DNA of 64,000 bases from Membranipora membranacea (lineage: Eukaryota; Bryozoa; Gymnolaemata; Cheilostomatida; Membraniporidae), in the NCBI GenBank assembly GCA_914767715.1, contig OU612067.1:2108001-2172000 (forward strand). Reading direction: 5' to 3'. The notes under the pieces are model-generated. The model searched no databases, was not told where the DNA came from, and was given only the letters and a program-made list of their open reading frames with translations. Every line of letters starts with the position of its first letter. The stretch's first letter is position 1. Shown here in pieces: positions 24,301-43,828 of this stretch. A program made the translations under genes and the position numbers.

Positions 24301-27300
24301 TAATGTGTATTGTTGAACATATTATTTCACTATCATATGCGCTGAGTTATAATATCTCATACACTGACAGCCCTGATTCCTCCCCCTTCTCCTGTCTTCC
24401 CTTCGTGCCCTTCTTCGCTCCTGTTGAGTATAGTATGTTCACCACCACCCTGTCTCTCTTTCCACGCCATGGCTAACCATGCTATGACATTTATGAAAAG
24501 TAGGGCATATCTCTTATTGCCTTACTGCCCACCAAGAGTCACATTATAGAGAAGAAGCTCCACAACTGAGCAGTGTATAACTAAGCATGTCTGGTATAAG
24601 CAGACTGAGTCGCTGTATAAAACTCATAATGACTTAATCCATGTAGGCGCTTATCGGAAACTTGAATCGAATTAAGAAAGTTGATATGCTTTCTGTTTCT
24701 TTACAGTTTTCCTGTCAGTTTTATGCTTCCCGAACTCTTATCGAGTTTATTGGTATAATTGGAGTGAATGGCTGAAAATGGAATTCCCAATTTGTTAAAA
24801 AGTCAGCCCGCACTTTTGTCCTATTGTCTAGCAAATAAATTCAATCTGTTGGAGAAGCTTATATGAGAATGACTTTGAAATTAAATTCTAGTGCAGTGAA
24901 TTTTTATTGTTAATTTTAATGATTATTAAGTGCTCCTTATTAAGCTTTGGAGCACTGAACGTGAATTAAGGATCTAGCGACTGATACACACACACCACAC
25001 ACTACATACATGCATTCGTAATACCACTACAGTACTTCTATGTGCCTGTGTGTGTTCTCTCAAATCAGAAAACAAATCTGTATGTCTATCAGACTCAAAA
25101 TCATAACAAGAGCACAACTAAAAGTTAAGCTTCTCACAGTATCCAATGATGTGAGAGAGGCTGGGAGAGTCTGAGAGAGGCTGAGAGAGGCAGAGCGAAG
25201 TTTGACCGTTAGATTGACGGTTATACACAGTTATGTATCAGACATAATGGAATTTTAATCTTAGCTCTGCTGCATATCTGAGTCAAGAGCTAACCGAGAT
25301 TATCTCAGACGTAATCAGAGGTTTACTCACAGTCATGTTTATATTATAATATAATATAAGACCTGTATTTTATTGTAGCCTTCTCAACGTAAAGTTATGT
25401 AAGAATTATATTCCTTGTTTCAGGAAAACTGACAAATCTTTGTTTTCATCACAGGAAATCCTCTCAAATATGTTAGATATTCGAAGGATTAATAGTTGAA
25501 TTAAAGGGCTTGATGACTTGTTGCTACTCAAAATATTGTTATCCCAGCCTACTGTTGGTTTATGGTGACAAATTCTACAAGGAAAAGTGGTTAGATTCAA
25601 ACAAAGTTAGGGTGTAATCGTGTTTACAGATTGGATTAACTCAACTGTTTGACGTAGTTTGTTATCTTCTCTACACACCTTGTCAGTTTAATTATCTAAC
25701 TGTCACCAACCCCCCTCCATCCAACTTCTCCAACCCGTCTCCATCCATCCTCCTCCGACAACCCCTCCAACCATCCATCCTCCTCTGACCCCCCTTACCT
25801 CCATCATCCCCCCTCTCAGACTGACCCCACCTTCTCTGTCTCACATTCTTATCTAAAATCATTGTTATGTCAATCACTCAAGTATCTTTTAGATTGTTAG
25901 CCATCATTATTATTATTAGCAAACAACATTATGTAAAACATGGTTAGGCTTAATAATCCGTCAGTTTTCTCTCTCTCACACACTCCGCCTCTCTCAAGGT
26001 TTCACTCAGAGGTTCACTCAGAGGTTACCGACTTGTTGATTGTGACATGCAGCTCGTGTGAGATGATGGCGTGTAACTTTTGCACGTTTAATGAAGCATG
26101 CTGCGTGTTCCAGTCTGGTACAAGTCTGATACAAGTCTGATACAAGTCTGGTACAAGTCTGGTACAAGTCTGGTACATAGTGCATCATTATTTTTGTGTT
26201 GTTCTGATGAGAGATGAGCTTTGACTGTATAATTATACGAGAGTTTGAGATATCTAGCCTCACATCGATGGCTTCGTCGGATGACAAAGTATATCTTTGA
26301 TGTTTATTAATCGGATACATCCTTGGGATTTTGTGCAAACAAACCCTGCAGCCTTCCTGCCTCCTCCACCGTAGTTATATGTTATGGACAGAAAGCACCT
26401 GCGGTGTGTGTCAATGTCTCACGTGCCCATGTCGTCTCAACAAGCAACTAGAGAAAGAGAGGCAGGAGAAATGCGCGCAAACATAACTTCTTATAAGAAT
26501 GTATGAGAATTGGTGTACCAGCAAACAATTCTTGAAATTCTTGTGTTTTTTGTTTTCCTCTGAGGGTGAAGATGTTGTTTGGGTAAGATGATAATCGACA
26601 GACACATGAGATGTTTTCATGTATTCTAAAATGGCGGGTTGTTATTTTGTTGCCCGAGTAAAAGTTTAACGCCGTTGTTGACAGTGCTCCAAAGTTCAAT
26701 TAATGAGTGTATTATTATAATATTTTACATAACATGTTGCCGCCACTCTAATAAAAACCCTTGTGCAAAATGAAATCTGCACAAGATTAATCTGTATTTT
26801 GTTATCGGATTTTCTACTTAGTGACCAGTTTTTCAAACAATCCGCGTAGGTGTCGAACACACGATTTTGCAACATGCAGTTTAACAAAAATTTGTTTCAT
26901 CATGTTGCTGGTCAAAATAACCTTAGAGCGTTGCATAATTAATGCGGTTGAATGTTGGCTGCTGAAAGGAATAGAATTCCCTCATCTCATGGCTTAGCTG
27001 GTAGAGCTGCAAAAAGTATAAAACATAAGTATATGAGGAAATGTAATATCCTTATGGTATTACAGAGTAATGTGTAAGACCTATGATTCATGTAAGCTAC
27101 AGTGAGATCACTTCGTGACTTTTCCTCCATTGTTAGCCTGGAAAAACATAACCTGGCCCGAGCATGTCTCACCTGGCCACGCATTGACAGAAAGAGCTTA
27201 ATTCTTTACAATTCTTTTTGCGCAATAGTAAAATTTCAGTGTTGGTTTTCAAATTGGACTTAAAGACTTATTTGAAATAGTTAACGACATACTTTGAATA

Positions 27301-27982
27301 TCTGTAGCCGTTTTTGACTCCAATGTCTGCTGTGGTTAACTCTGTGACTTGACGTCATGTACTACTCAGGTAGTTGAGTCCTCACATCATGTGACATAAT
27401 TACCGAAAATAGTAGATTGGATAAAAACTGTCCTCTAACAAAATCCATTGTAACAGACATAGTTATCAGCCCTAATTGCCAAATTATTCAATTCAATTAA
27501 TTGGACAAACATATGTCTATAATTTATAGGGGATTTAACTCATATTACTTATTTGAGGTTTCGAGGTTGTATATCTTTATTATATAGATCAGTAAAGTGA
27601 CGTATATTGTAGATAAAGTGCAAGTCAGTGCTTTCACACCCTGCATGTGACTCATAAGGCCACATCAGTCAAATAAATCCGTGTGCAGAGTACAAGTCCT
27701 CATCTACATCCGTCTACCATAACATTTCTCATAATTAAGTTTAATTAATTATGTGATTTGTAATTAATAATTCATCACACATAGCTAATTATTAAAGCTG
27801 GATTATAGCTGGATTATTCAAGGATTAAGGACATGTTATAAATCGGGGCTTTGATGGTATAGAGGGTACCTGAGTTCTATTGTCATGTATGAGACAACAG
27901 TCTTATCTACACAGCTTGACAGGAAATATAAGACTGCCTGTTAGTCTATGAATATATCTCAACGTTTGTCTCTGCAGCATAG
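21383..27982. other. Gene-poor region downstream of HAX1
   Basis: No gene could be built here. The longest frame is 123 codons on the minus strand at 23774-24145 (PTRLLGAPYYDKLNNEVS...). It has no recognised domain or clear splice sites. Other open frames are short and unsupported. A C-rich CCATCC/CCTCC tract lies at about 25708-25815, an 11-base tandem repeat at 26113-26176, and a tRNA A-box-like ATGGCTTAGCTGGTAGAGC at 26988-27006 with no B box. Confidence 0.45.
26113..26176. repeat. 11-base tandem repeat
   Basis: Six units of GTCTGGTACAA or GTCTGATACAA follow one another without spacers. The minus frame through it reads a repeated LYQTCTR pattern, which is a by-product of the repeat. Confidence 0.9.
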
Positions 27983-28092
27983 GTCGACAATAAGTTCATA
28001 AATTGGGGAACGATGAGAGATAGATACAAGACTCTCCTGCAGGCAGGATGCTCTGCTGCTGAAAAACTCAAAAACGCAAATCAGCTCCCCAA
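27983..28092 (+). CDS. Candidate internal exon, SANT/Myb-like, unassigned
   Basis: An acceptor (GCAGCATAG) is followed by 36 open codons, VDNKFINWGTMRDRYKTLLQ then AGCSAAEKLKNANQLP, and a GTAATG donor. The W...MRDRYK pattern resembles the third helix of SANT/Myb-like or MADF DNA-binding domains. A possible next exon at 28306 would add KRFDYP before a stop. No upstream exon carrying the first helices was found. This is a weak call. Confidence 0.28.
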
Positions 28093-28200
28093 GTAATGTG
28101 AACTCTTAACCAACAGTACACATGAACATGCAAAGAATGTAAATTGTGAGTAAGGTTAAATCATCCTATCCACGTCCCCTTCACATATGGGGGCTGTCCG

Positions 28201-28250
28201 GAGGGGAGGCGAGAGTTTGATGGTGGGGGGGGGGGGCTCAAACTAATGGT
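28201..28250. other. Poly-G tract region
   Basis: A run of 14 or so G residues follows TGATGG. Such homopolymers are error-prone in sequencing. No function is evident. Confidence 0.5.
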
Positions 28251-29379
28251 GACGGTATATTGTATATTGCCCAGGGTATTGTATGAGTTTGTTATTATTG
28301 TGTAGAAGGTTCGATTACCCCATATCCCTACTTAGATACACCCACTAAAGTTTTACTGATTAAAACATTTTAAAGAGTCCGAGTCAAGTAACTCAGACAT
28401 TCTTATCTTATCTAACAACTTTAAAATGGCTATTTTAAGACTGCCTATGTCCCCTGCCTACTCGATCGCCTTTGTTTTATACATGAGAAAACCTGTCCGG
28501 AGGTGCTGATACTTCCTCCTCTTGTGTTTATAGTGCTGTTATCAGTATTCTGTCACTGGCTCTCCGCCAGATATCCTATTAGCTATGTGTGATAAACTAT
28601 CAGCCATGGCAACTTGGCAATCCCACGGCCAAACTTCACAACACAACCACTCAAGATCGAACGTGAGACGCGTATACAAGGCCTAAGTATGGTGCTTTTG
28701 GTTTATCCAGTGAAGTGTCCCGTTCTTTTTATAACTTCTTGCCCTTCCCATGAAGCTTTTCAAGTTCAAATGGAATTTCATTGTCATAAGTAACAAATAA
28801 GTAAAATATGAAATGATATATCCAACTTGAGATAAAGAAGACTAGCAGAACTAAAGGTCTATCCAGACCTCGACATGATCGCCTATTTTTAATAACCTCG
28901 CTCTATTTTCTCCCCTTCATGTCAATGTCCTGAGGCGGCACCCTCCCCCTTCTCTGCTCTGAGCTGAATGTCAGTGACATTTAAATATCCATAGCACATC
29001 GCTTTTCTGGGTCAAACTAAACAGTTCCCTCTCCATAATATCCCGTGGCTCTCAGCTTGATGTGAGAGTCGTGTTACTGTAACGTGGCTCTCATGATTTC
29101 TACGTTTCATAACAATCTCTATTTCTATTCTTACAGGCAGCGAGACGATGACAATGTTACTTCTATATAAGTCAGCAGGTGAATGGGGATACACTGCTTA
29201 CGTCATGACATTCAAACTAAACGAGAATAGCTGCCGGATTTACTGATAAATTTATTAAATGTCTTTCTATATTTATTTCTGTAGTTTTTTTTCATGTAAA
29301 TCTGGAAAGAGAGTTAGTTTTATTCCATATCTGAGAAAAATTGAATATCTGGAATATCTGGTATATATTTCCTAATCAG

Positions 29380-29529
29380 CCTGTCAGCCCACCAATGCCC
29401 CCTCTGGCTCAACCAGATTATCTCCCCTACCTACTACAAGACAGCCAAGCTATGGCTCTAAACAGGGAGAATAAAATTCTACATGCTCTAAACCTCAACC
29501 CTTACGAGACAGCCCATATAGCGTGTTAG
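29380..29529 (+). CDS. Candidate last exon, unidentified gene
   Basis: An acceptor (TTTCCTAATCAG) precedes 49 codons and a TAG. The product is a Pro-rich start (PVSPPMPPLAQPDYLPYLL) followed by a helix-like QDSQAMALNRENKILHALNL and NPYETAHIAC. Codon use and the absence of low complexity look like real coding sequence, and the phase is 0. No matching upstream exon was found, and the candidate at 27983 ends in a different phase. I do not recognise the family. Confidence 0.4.
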   Translation, partial: PVSPPMPPLAQPDYLPYLLQDSQAMALNRENKILHALNLNPYETAHIAC

Positions 29530-31369
29530 ACCACCTTTGTTGAAGAAGCACCTCCCCGTTAACATACACCTGATATGATGATGATTCTGGGTCGGTTATA
29601 GTATTTATCTTTACGGCACACTGCTCACTGTATGAGTATAATACCATTGTTTAGAGTGGGTGTGTACTCCTTCCATTGCCGTCACAGCCCCAAGGTGCTA
29701 CAGGTGATAGAAAGTGACATGATAGGTGTGTCATCTCTCACCTACAGGTAACAATACATCAGTTACATCATTAATTACTGGGGCTCGTCTCTACTCTCTA
29801 CTCCCTCAACTCGTGTACTAGTGCGTCGTCGTGTGCAGAGCATTACTCACGATGCTGTGAGATCAACATCCTACTTTTTCCTGGTGGCTGAACTAAATAT
29901 AAAACAAAGAGTTAATATTGATTAGTAATCTGGGAGATTTTTCCTACCTACCAGTTTTTTGTGCACATAAATTATGATGATTTCGTGGTGAAATAGTTCC
30001 TGGTATAGATAGTAACCTTACAGGTATATGAAAAGTATAACAGAGATAATAGATATCTACTATCTGTATGTATGTATATAATGATAACACTGGATTACAT
30101 ACCAATATTTTCCTCGGTACACAACACATAATTACTCTTTTTTTCCTGCTGGTTATCACGAAGAGTTCAAATGAAGGTGGTTGGGTGTTTTACCAGTAAA
30201 CAGATCTCTCCATATTATTAGAATGGGGATGGTGCTGACATCACATGCATACATCTTACTGCACTTCCGGTATTATATTACCTTTGCTGCCTGTCACACA
30301 GTGACATTTTGCTTTTATATATTATATTATGGAAAATATAAATAAATATATATATATATATATATCTTGTGAGCTCTAACATAATAATATCTGCCCACTT
30401 TGTGAAACTGTCTGCACACTCATAGATAACTACAGGAACTCCTTGAGCCCTCACTGCATGGATCTTATCATTATAAACTGGTAATTGACAGATGCTTTGT
30501 CTCTGTTGGGTTGAGCGGTGACAATACGGCTTCAGTGCCCTTTGATTCATCGCCTAACTGTCAACTCAAGATGATAATTATAACCTTCTCCCAACATGTC
30601 ATTCTCTCTAATATGACTCACTTCTCATGGTCTCTTCACCAATTAATCATAACCTCTCTCCTGATATACCTGAGCTTCGTACAACCTGCAGGTGTAGATG
30701 TACTGATATCTACCTAACGAGATGCGGGCTATGTATACACAGTATATATATAAATATATATGTTAATACTATTTGGGTTTTTGGTGAGTATATTAACATA
30801 TCTCATTGTAGAGTAGTTAACCAGTTATGTTGGTACTGAGGGTTATATTTATGACGGTGCTTGACTTGGTACGAGCAGCTCTCAATAATCATTATCGGAA
30901 GATTTACTGGAGTCTATTCAAGTGTCAAAATATGTCAGTCTACGCTAAATAAATCCCATCTTTGTACTAATGTTTTCAAATTAATTTTATTTATTCAATC
31001 TCGATTTCACTTTTTGAAAGCGGTTGAAAATTGAATTGAAGGAATCCAGGGACATTTATGATTGTAGCAATATGTCAGACATAAACACAAATAAAACAGC
31101 GACAAATAAATAACTGATTAGAAATAAATAAAAAGAACATTGGATTGTTTGGTTGGACCGATGATTTACGCAGCGTCGCCCCATAGGACTTATATCAGCT
31201 AGCACCTGAAGAGACTAAGAGGACTATATCATAATAAATATGAGAGCTCATAGTTAATATGAGAGCTCATAGTTAATAAAAGAGCTCATAAAATGTAAAA
31301 TCTGCACTGGAATTAATAACATTATGAGATCAGCAGGAACAGAAATATGCGTGATTACAAATGACAGCG
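29530..31369. other. Intergenic region left of NUAK
   Basis: A minus frame at 30278-30550 (YNDKIHAVRAQGVPVVIYEC, then ADSFTKWADIIMLEL) looks coding-like after an AG at 30559. It runs into a TA microsatellite (30342-30364) without a donor, so it may be a broken exon. A 19-base unit (TATGAGAGCTCATAGTTAA) repeats nearly three times at 31239-31291, just past the NUAK stop codon. No other gene is supported. Confidence 0.4.
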
Positions 31370-37138
<5,769 letters not shown>

Positions 37139-37326
37139 ATTCCTTTCTGTTATATACATCTGAATTAGTGTGTAAAAGTCCTGTTTTCTGCCTATACGTA
37201 TCCTTGTTTGCAGTTGAAGTTTCTTTATAAATAAAATCACAGAACACACACACCACCTGCTTCTCAGCTCTTACTTAGCTATACTGATTGTGCACACCAG
37301 TGCAATGTCCCTTTAGTATTAAACTA

Positions 37327-37352
37327 GGGGGCGGAGCTTAAATTCTATATAC
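37327..37352 (-). promoter_or_regulatory. Possible NUAK core promoter elements
   Basis: On the minus strand TATATAG (37346-37352) lies about 210 bases 5' of the NUAK start codon. A GC-box-like CTCCGCCCCC lies just downstream of it. The order TATA then GC box is unusual, and there is no direct evidence for a transcription start. Confidence 0.25.
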
Positions 37353-40300
37353 ACAGCATGATAATCTCCACAGCGCAGCGTCGTCGTTGGAATGTAATAA
37401 TACTGTTTATTGGTAATTTATTGGAATTTTATCAGTGTTTCTAATCTCTATTAATAATGTGTAATTTGAATAGTGCACAAAACTTTTTAAGCTTTCAGCG
37501 ACAGCATTACGACTAGACTTATGTAGCCATATTTAATTCTGACATTCCAGAATTCCTAACCTCAGTTTGCACTGAGATCGTGAGCAGGCAGTCTTATCGA
37601 TAATTAATATTATAGGTGATTATTCCACCGCTCATCATTTATCCCTACAGCACTTGATACCCGCGTACAACCAGCTGCAGACTATGGGCATATCTCTAAA
37701 GAGCTCAGTGGACAATCCTAATGATTAGAACATGAAAGAATTAAAGTTTGTTCCCTCTGAAGTGTTGGACCAAAATTGTAAACTCCAGTATGGTGGTGCT
37801 ACCTTGTTACACAGCTTTTTAAGTATACACAGAGGGAAAAAAACCGTTTCCTACCTAATGATACTGTAAAAGCCTCTACTATACTGGGCTTACTTCTCAG
37901 TGAGAGACACAAAGCTCCCCCCACCCCCCCCCCCCGAGCTTCCTGTCCGGTAACTTGTGGGTAGCCACCACCACCATATTCAGTGCTGGTATGTAGAGAG
38001 GGGGGATAAGAGTACCTATCTGAGAAGAGTTGTTTACTCCGTTGTAGACCTGGTGGGTTTACTGTCCGAATTATTCAACCAGACATAAGAGAAAATTCCC
38101 AGAAACAAACTCAGATTCCCACACACAGCATTAAACATAAGAGAACGGAGGACAGCGGGACACGACATGCCATGTCCCACATTAATTCTATGTTGTTAAC
38201 ATTTTATCTCACCAGTTAATTTTAGGATTTAACATGAAATTGATGATTACACTGAGATGATAATGATAATTATAGGGCAGTAGTTAGGGAACTCACCCCA
38301 TGTACTCATGTCATGGAATGTGCAAATAAATAATTAATTAGACTCTATGTGTAGATGGTGAAGAGGTATAGTCCCGGTATAGCCCCAGTACACATACTCG
38401 CACACATATTCCTCATACACATACTTGCACACATATTCCACATACACATTCCTCACACATACTCCTCATACATTCTCTATTTATACACTCTGTAATCTGT
38501 ACACTTGATTTAAATGCCTTGTGGAGTAGTGAAATGTATAATTGATTAATATCGCTAACATGGGGGTTTTAAATCTCATGCATGTGAAAGAATTCTGAAC
38601 CTCAGATATCTAACTAGTTTGTAGCTTGTATACGAGCTGTGCAGAGCTGAGATGATAAGCAGAGATGATTAGAAATCACAGCATGCTACCCTCCTCATAC
38701 ATGAGCAGCGGCAGCACCTCTGCAGAGCAATGCTGACTGGAGAGCTACTGCCTGCAGTTGAATTTAAATTTTTTGGTTTATCTCAAAGATTTACACTTTC
38801 TCGAATGCCAATTAATGAATTTAACAAAACCAATCATTTTTACACTTTCATACACGCATAAACATACTGCAGCAATATAGAATATAAAGAATAAAATTTG
38901 AATTTAACTTCAGAGAAGGATTTTGATCCTTTTTGCTTCGCCACACAGAGTAGATTATGGCGATGATATAACGATGAATAATGAATAATTTCCCACTTGT
39001 TTCATGATGAGAAGAATAGGAGAGTACAGGAGAGGGGACGGTGGGCTTATTACTCATAATGCCTGTCATGCTGCTCAGACCTGCCTGTCACAGAAATATG
39101 ACATGCCTGAGTCAGTGGCTGATATCAGAGCACCAGTATTGGCCTTGATTCATCCTAACCTATCCACATCATCAGACAAGGTGCTCCTCTAATATCAACC
39201 TAATGCGAGATCGGAGGATGTCACCGTCAGTCACCTGTCCCTGTCTCATACTGAACGAAGACTTGTAATACATATGTCAAGTTTCCAAATTTGGGTCATT
39301 TACCGAATATTCACCAAATTTACTCTGGGTCTTCTATGAGTAGGTCTTCTTCCGTTGTTGTGTTGTACCAACTCTGACATCTATGCATCAGAACTGTGGA
39401 CAATTTCATAATACTTGATTGGCGTTATTCTTTTGATGAGGACAATAACCTCCACATATAGGAGACACACGCCTGTCCTCACACTTCCTGATAACACCAC
39501 TCAGATACAGAATCTGCAGTCAAATTAACTTTACTACCATTAAGCTAACCTACAAGCGCAGCGCATGTCTCATAATAATATAATAATTGTCCTTCATCGA
39601 AGCTCTAAAATTATAATTTTTATCGCCTATAATTTGCATTGATAGACCCGTCATACCCGTCCTCGGTCAACAGATGGAGTCATATTATAATTTACAGTAT
39701 ATTATTGTGGTATGTGGGGCAGGGAGACCATGCAAGGACAGGTAAATGGTTGTAAAGGTATATTAGGTTGTTCCTCTCAGTCCCGACATCTCTATTACAT
39801 AAAATTCCATATAACATTGATATAAAAGGAAGGCCTTGATCTGGGATTGCGCCGGCCGACCTTCCCACTCTGGGATTCCGCTGTCTTTCCCTCTCTGCTG
39901 CAATATTCCAATAATGTTGACATTTGCACAGAGCTTAAAACAGGAGATAAAAAAAGAGCTGGATATGATATTTGGAGGAGGTTTAGGTCGATAAAAGTTC
40001 AGCACAGAGAAATATGTTATCTAACTTCAGTAGTAATGGTACTAACTACAACACTGGGTCGAATACTGGGTCATCCAGTCAAGCTGCTGGTATTTTGTTT
40101 ATTTCTGTTCTTATTGACTTATTGAAAGAACATGTTTTACGTAGGATCACCGCAGGATAATATCACATGTAAATGTCTCCACCTTGTCAAGCTCTTATTT
40201 ACAGAGCTGGAGTTCAATCCCCCTCATTATCGCTTATCAAAAAAGTTGTCACAAAATGTTGTTTTATATGACCGGCTTTTGACTGTTTTGTAATCAATGG

Positions 40301-41443
40301 ACTTGCAACCAAAGACAATGCCTACAGCTGAATACATGTTATTACACTGATATATTATACTGTGCGGACAATGCTGCCGGACCTGGCTAGACAGCATCTC
40401 TTTGTTATTGTGTTATGTAGTAAATCCTTACGGTGATGTCATTGACTATTAGCTAATATAGTGAACTTGTTGTATGGACAAAGTTAATCTGTGTATTGTT
40501 TCTGAGTAGCGGTAGTGCAGTTAAACACTGCCGTCGCTCCTACATATACACTGAGACCGCCATCGTCGTCGCCACCGTCGCCTATCCTATAAGCACGCAG
40601 GGGGTCAGTGCTCCGGAGTCAACAATAATATTTATGACTGAGCTAATACAAAACCATCAGCTAATATCCCAACTACTAGTTCTGAACTTCTAATGCTGTT
40701 TAAGATTCCGGATGTCAGCTATCCCATGTACCGGAGTATATGGCTGTGCAGAGTGTAATACTCATGCAACTCGAACCAAATACTTTTATATTTATAAGGA
40801 AGAATATTTCCTTCTCATGCTTTAGAAATGTCTAAAGACAGACAAACTTAGCTAACGGTATATTTAGACTATATCTTTAATAACATTTTACTGGTCTGTT
40901 CAAAATATAAATTAAGCAGCCTTGCCAATGAAATGTTTCCTGAACTTTTTATCCATCCGGTATCACACAGGAAGGATCAAAGTCTCTCTAATGAACTAAC
41001 ATTCCACTATCTGTCTCAAAGCCAGAGACAGACAGATTAATGATACCATAAATCAGGCTGACACATATTTGTTGTAGCGCCCTTACAGCACCTGCAGTGG
41101 TAATTGTCATAACCAAGTATGACAGGTCCTCCGACTCCATCCCTACAAGGTGCTCTCTCTTTCCTTCCTGAAAACTTTATTGGTGCCAAGCACCCTACCA
41201 GTTTAATTGATTACATTTGTCGTTAATGAAATCCGAAATCTTATAAAAAAAAACCTCTGATATTGAAGTTCTGTTTGAGCTGTGAGCATCTGATGCAGGT
41301 TTTGCTGCTGCAGGTTTTGTGTCTGTGTCGAGTACATTGAGTTTTAAGAACTATCATTTATGTAGGTTTGTTTGGTTAAGTCATGAGAACCACATGTAGA
41401 AATAGTGACTGACAGCCAGCCACGTTCATGACATTGTGATCTC

Positions 41444-41526
41444 CCCCCCTCGCCCCTGCCCCCCCTCGCCCCCCTCGATCCCCTCGCCCCCTCGATCCCC
41501 TCGCCCCCTCGATCCCCTCCCCCCCT
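41444..41526. repeat. C-rich 17-base tandem repeat
   Basis: Units of CTCGATCCCCTCGCCCC recur about four times, flanked by CCCCCCTCG variants. Confidence 0.85.
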
Positions 41527-43796
41527 CACTGTAAATAATTTATTACATATAATATCCCTTTGTATGTTTTAGAGGGCACTGATGGCCTGAGTACACCTGT
41601 ATTAATGGATTAGTTGGTGGGTGGTGGTAGCCTGGTGTATTGCTCATCTCATCACTAGGAAAGATATATACAGATTATCCATTTATGGGCATACGAGTCT
41701 AATTATAATATCAGTTACACACGATTAGTGACGACCCTATTGGAATCTATATTTAGTTGTGATTGTGCATAATTACTTTGTTGAAGGAAAAATACAAATG
41801 CAAATTAATTCATGTGTGATACTGGTCTTGTTGATTAACTAAGTGGGTAGATTTATCGGTGCCTGTTCTGTAGATGAATGCTGTTGTTTGGAGCAGTTAT
41901 ATGAGTGACCAATGAGGCTTGTAATCATATTGCACTTGTAAGTGATCCACCTGTGGCCTTCCCCACCTGGATATCTCGCGCCTGGAGACCTCTGCGCACA
42001 TAACTGATTGTATCTGTACCATGTAGAGGTAGAGCTGATGTGTATCTATGATCTATGTGTGATGCTGCATTGAAATCTTCAGACCATCTCAATGACAGCG
42101 TCAGACATTTTGATATCGTCTCAGAGAATTTGAGGAATTTAGATTGATCTTATGATGTGGTTACTTGCGGGTGCGGCCTGGTGTCACTTTTTCTGTATTT
42201 TATGTGTTTTTATGTCCGACACACACCTTAGTATGTAATAAATGTTCTACATTCTAATTAACAGAGAACAATATACACTTTAATCCATTCAGGTACCACT
42301 GGAGGTAAAAACAAAAACAGTGACATCACAGCTGTGATGGAGCAAAAAAATAGGATGTCCTTTTTTACACAAACCAAGGAGAGCACCCTGTGATCCCTAT
42401 GAACTCTTTATACTCTAAGAGACACCAGACATTGAGAGGAGATCTATCAACAATAAGAGGATGACTGTGATAAGTGTGCAGGCCTGCTACTGATACCAGG
42501 TAGAACACCAGATGATAATCCTATGTGTGGGTTCTCATGTACATACGGATTGAGCAAAATTAATCTGATCAACTTGACTTACGCCTAAACAGCAATAGTT
42601 TCGATATTTCTAATAAAAACACACAAAGAAATCCTTAATTAGGGCTTCTTAATATTTCATAATATTAAATCTACCCTTTTAATCTGAACTCATTCAACCA
42701 GAGAACCATCAATTAGATTCCAGCGTCAAACGAGAGAGTTAGACAAAGGGGATTAAAGTCTGACAGTCCATTACTGGTAGATATGAGTAATCGTCATGCA
42801 GCTTTCCTTGTGGAAAAAAACCTCTTCCTGAATGATATACGACTCTTAGTTCTGTCATAGCAGCCAATATCGCAACCAGTTCCACGCTGCTGCTTGGGGC
42901 TGGAAGGCAAGTGCCTAAATATTGTGTGATATTTCCGCGAATGGGTCAATATCGATGGTTATTTTTTGAGAGACATGGCCTTTTTATTAGCAGTTGATCC
43001 TCAATGATGTGCTATGAATGTCAGTAAATCACAGACTCACAGCACGGTGTGAGTACTCAGTCACTCATATCTCACAGCTTATATTACAAGTGTCTATGCC
43101 GTCGTCGCCTTGTTATGGATATGGACAGTAGGGACAATGATTGTAAAAGTGATGAACTAACACTGCAAGCTAAAACATTCGATCTAATCACATTACTACG
43201 TCTCACTGACATAGACAGCAAGTATGTCATGTACCCTGAAATAAATATAACGTAAATGATATTGGGATTTTGTTACGAATATCGTTTTCAGACTGCCTAT
43301 CTATTTCCAAAATCTTGATCAGAATCGATCAGCTAAAAATTCATTATTATGAATCGTAACAATGAATTATAATGCACGTATCTCACCCAAAATACCATGT
43401 TCATTTTTTGTAGATGGAAGGATTATGGGATTAGATTACTGAAGATATGACATTTTATGTCGTTTTTTCTGTCTCCATACGACACTGAGGGATAATAATC
43501 ATATATATAAAAGTCATATGACAGGAGACACATATAGGTACAAAGCCTACCTACACAAGAGTGCACAACGTCAATGTTATTATATACAAATAATAAAAAG
43601 GGTTATTAGTGCACCACATTTACAGCCACAAGATTTGTATCATCTGGGACGTGTTGGCCTGATTTCCGTTTTGCTATAACAGCATAGTCATGTGTTTTAT
43701 TTCACCATATTCTGTCATCATGTTCTGACATCCAATTTTTCAGTGACTCTGCATAAATTATAGGAGGATAAAGAACATTGTGGCACAAAAGATATG

Positions 43797-43828
43797 ACCA
43801 GAGACTATAGATATCTATAGTCTCTGGT
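43797..43828. repeat. Perfect 32-base palindrome
   Basis: ACCAGAGACTATAGAT is followed directly by its exact complement, with no loop. No flanking duplication or neighbouring gene explains it. Confidence 0.9.
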
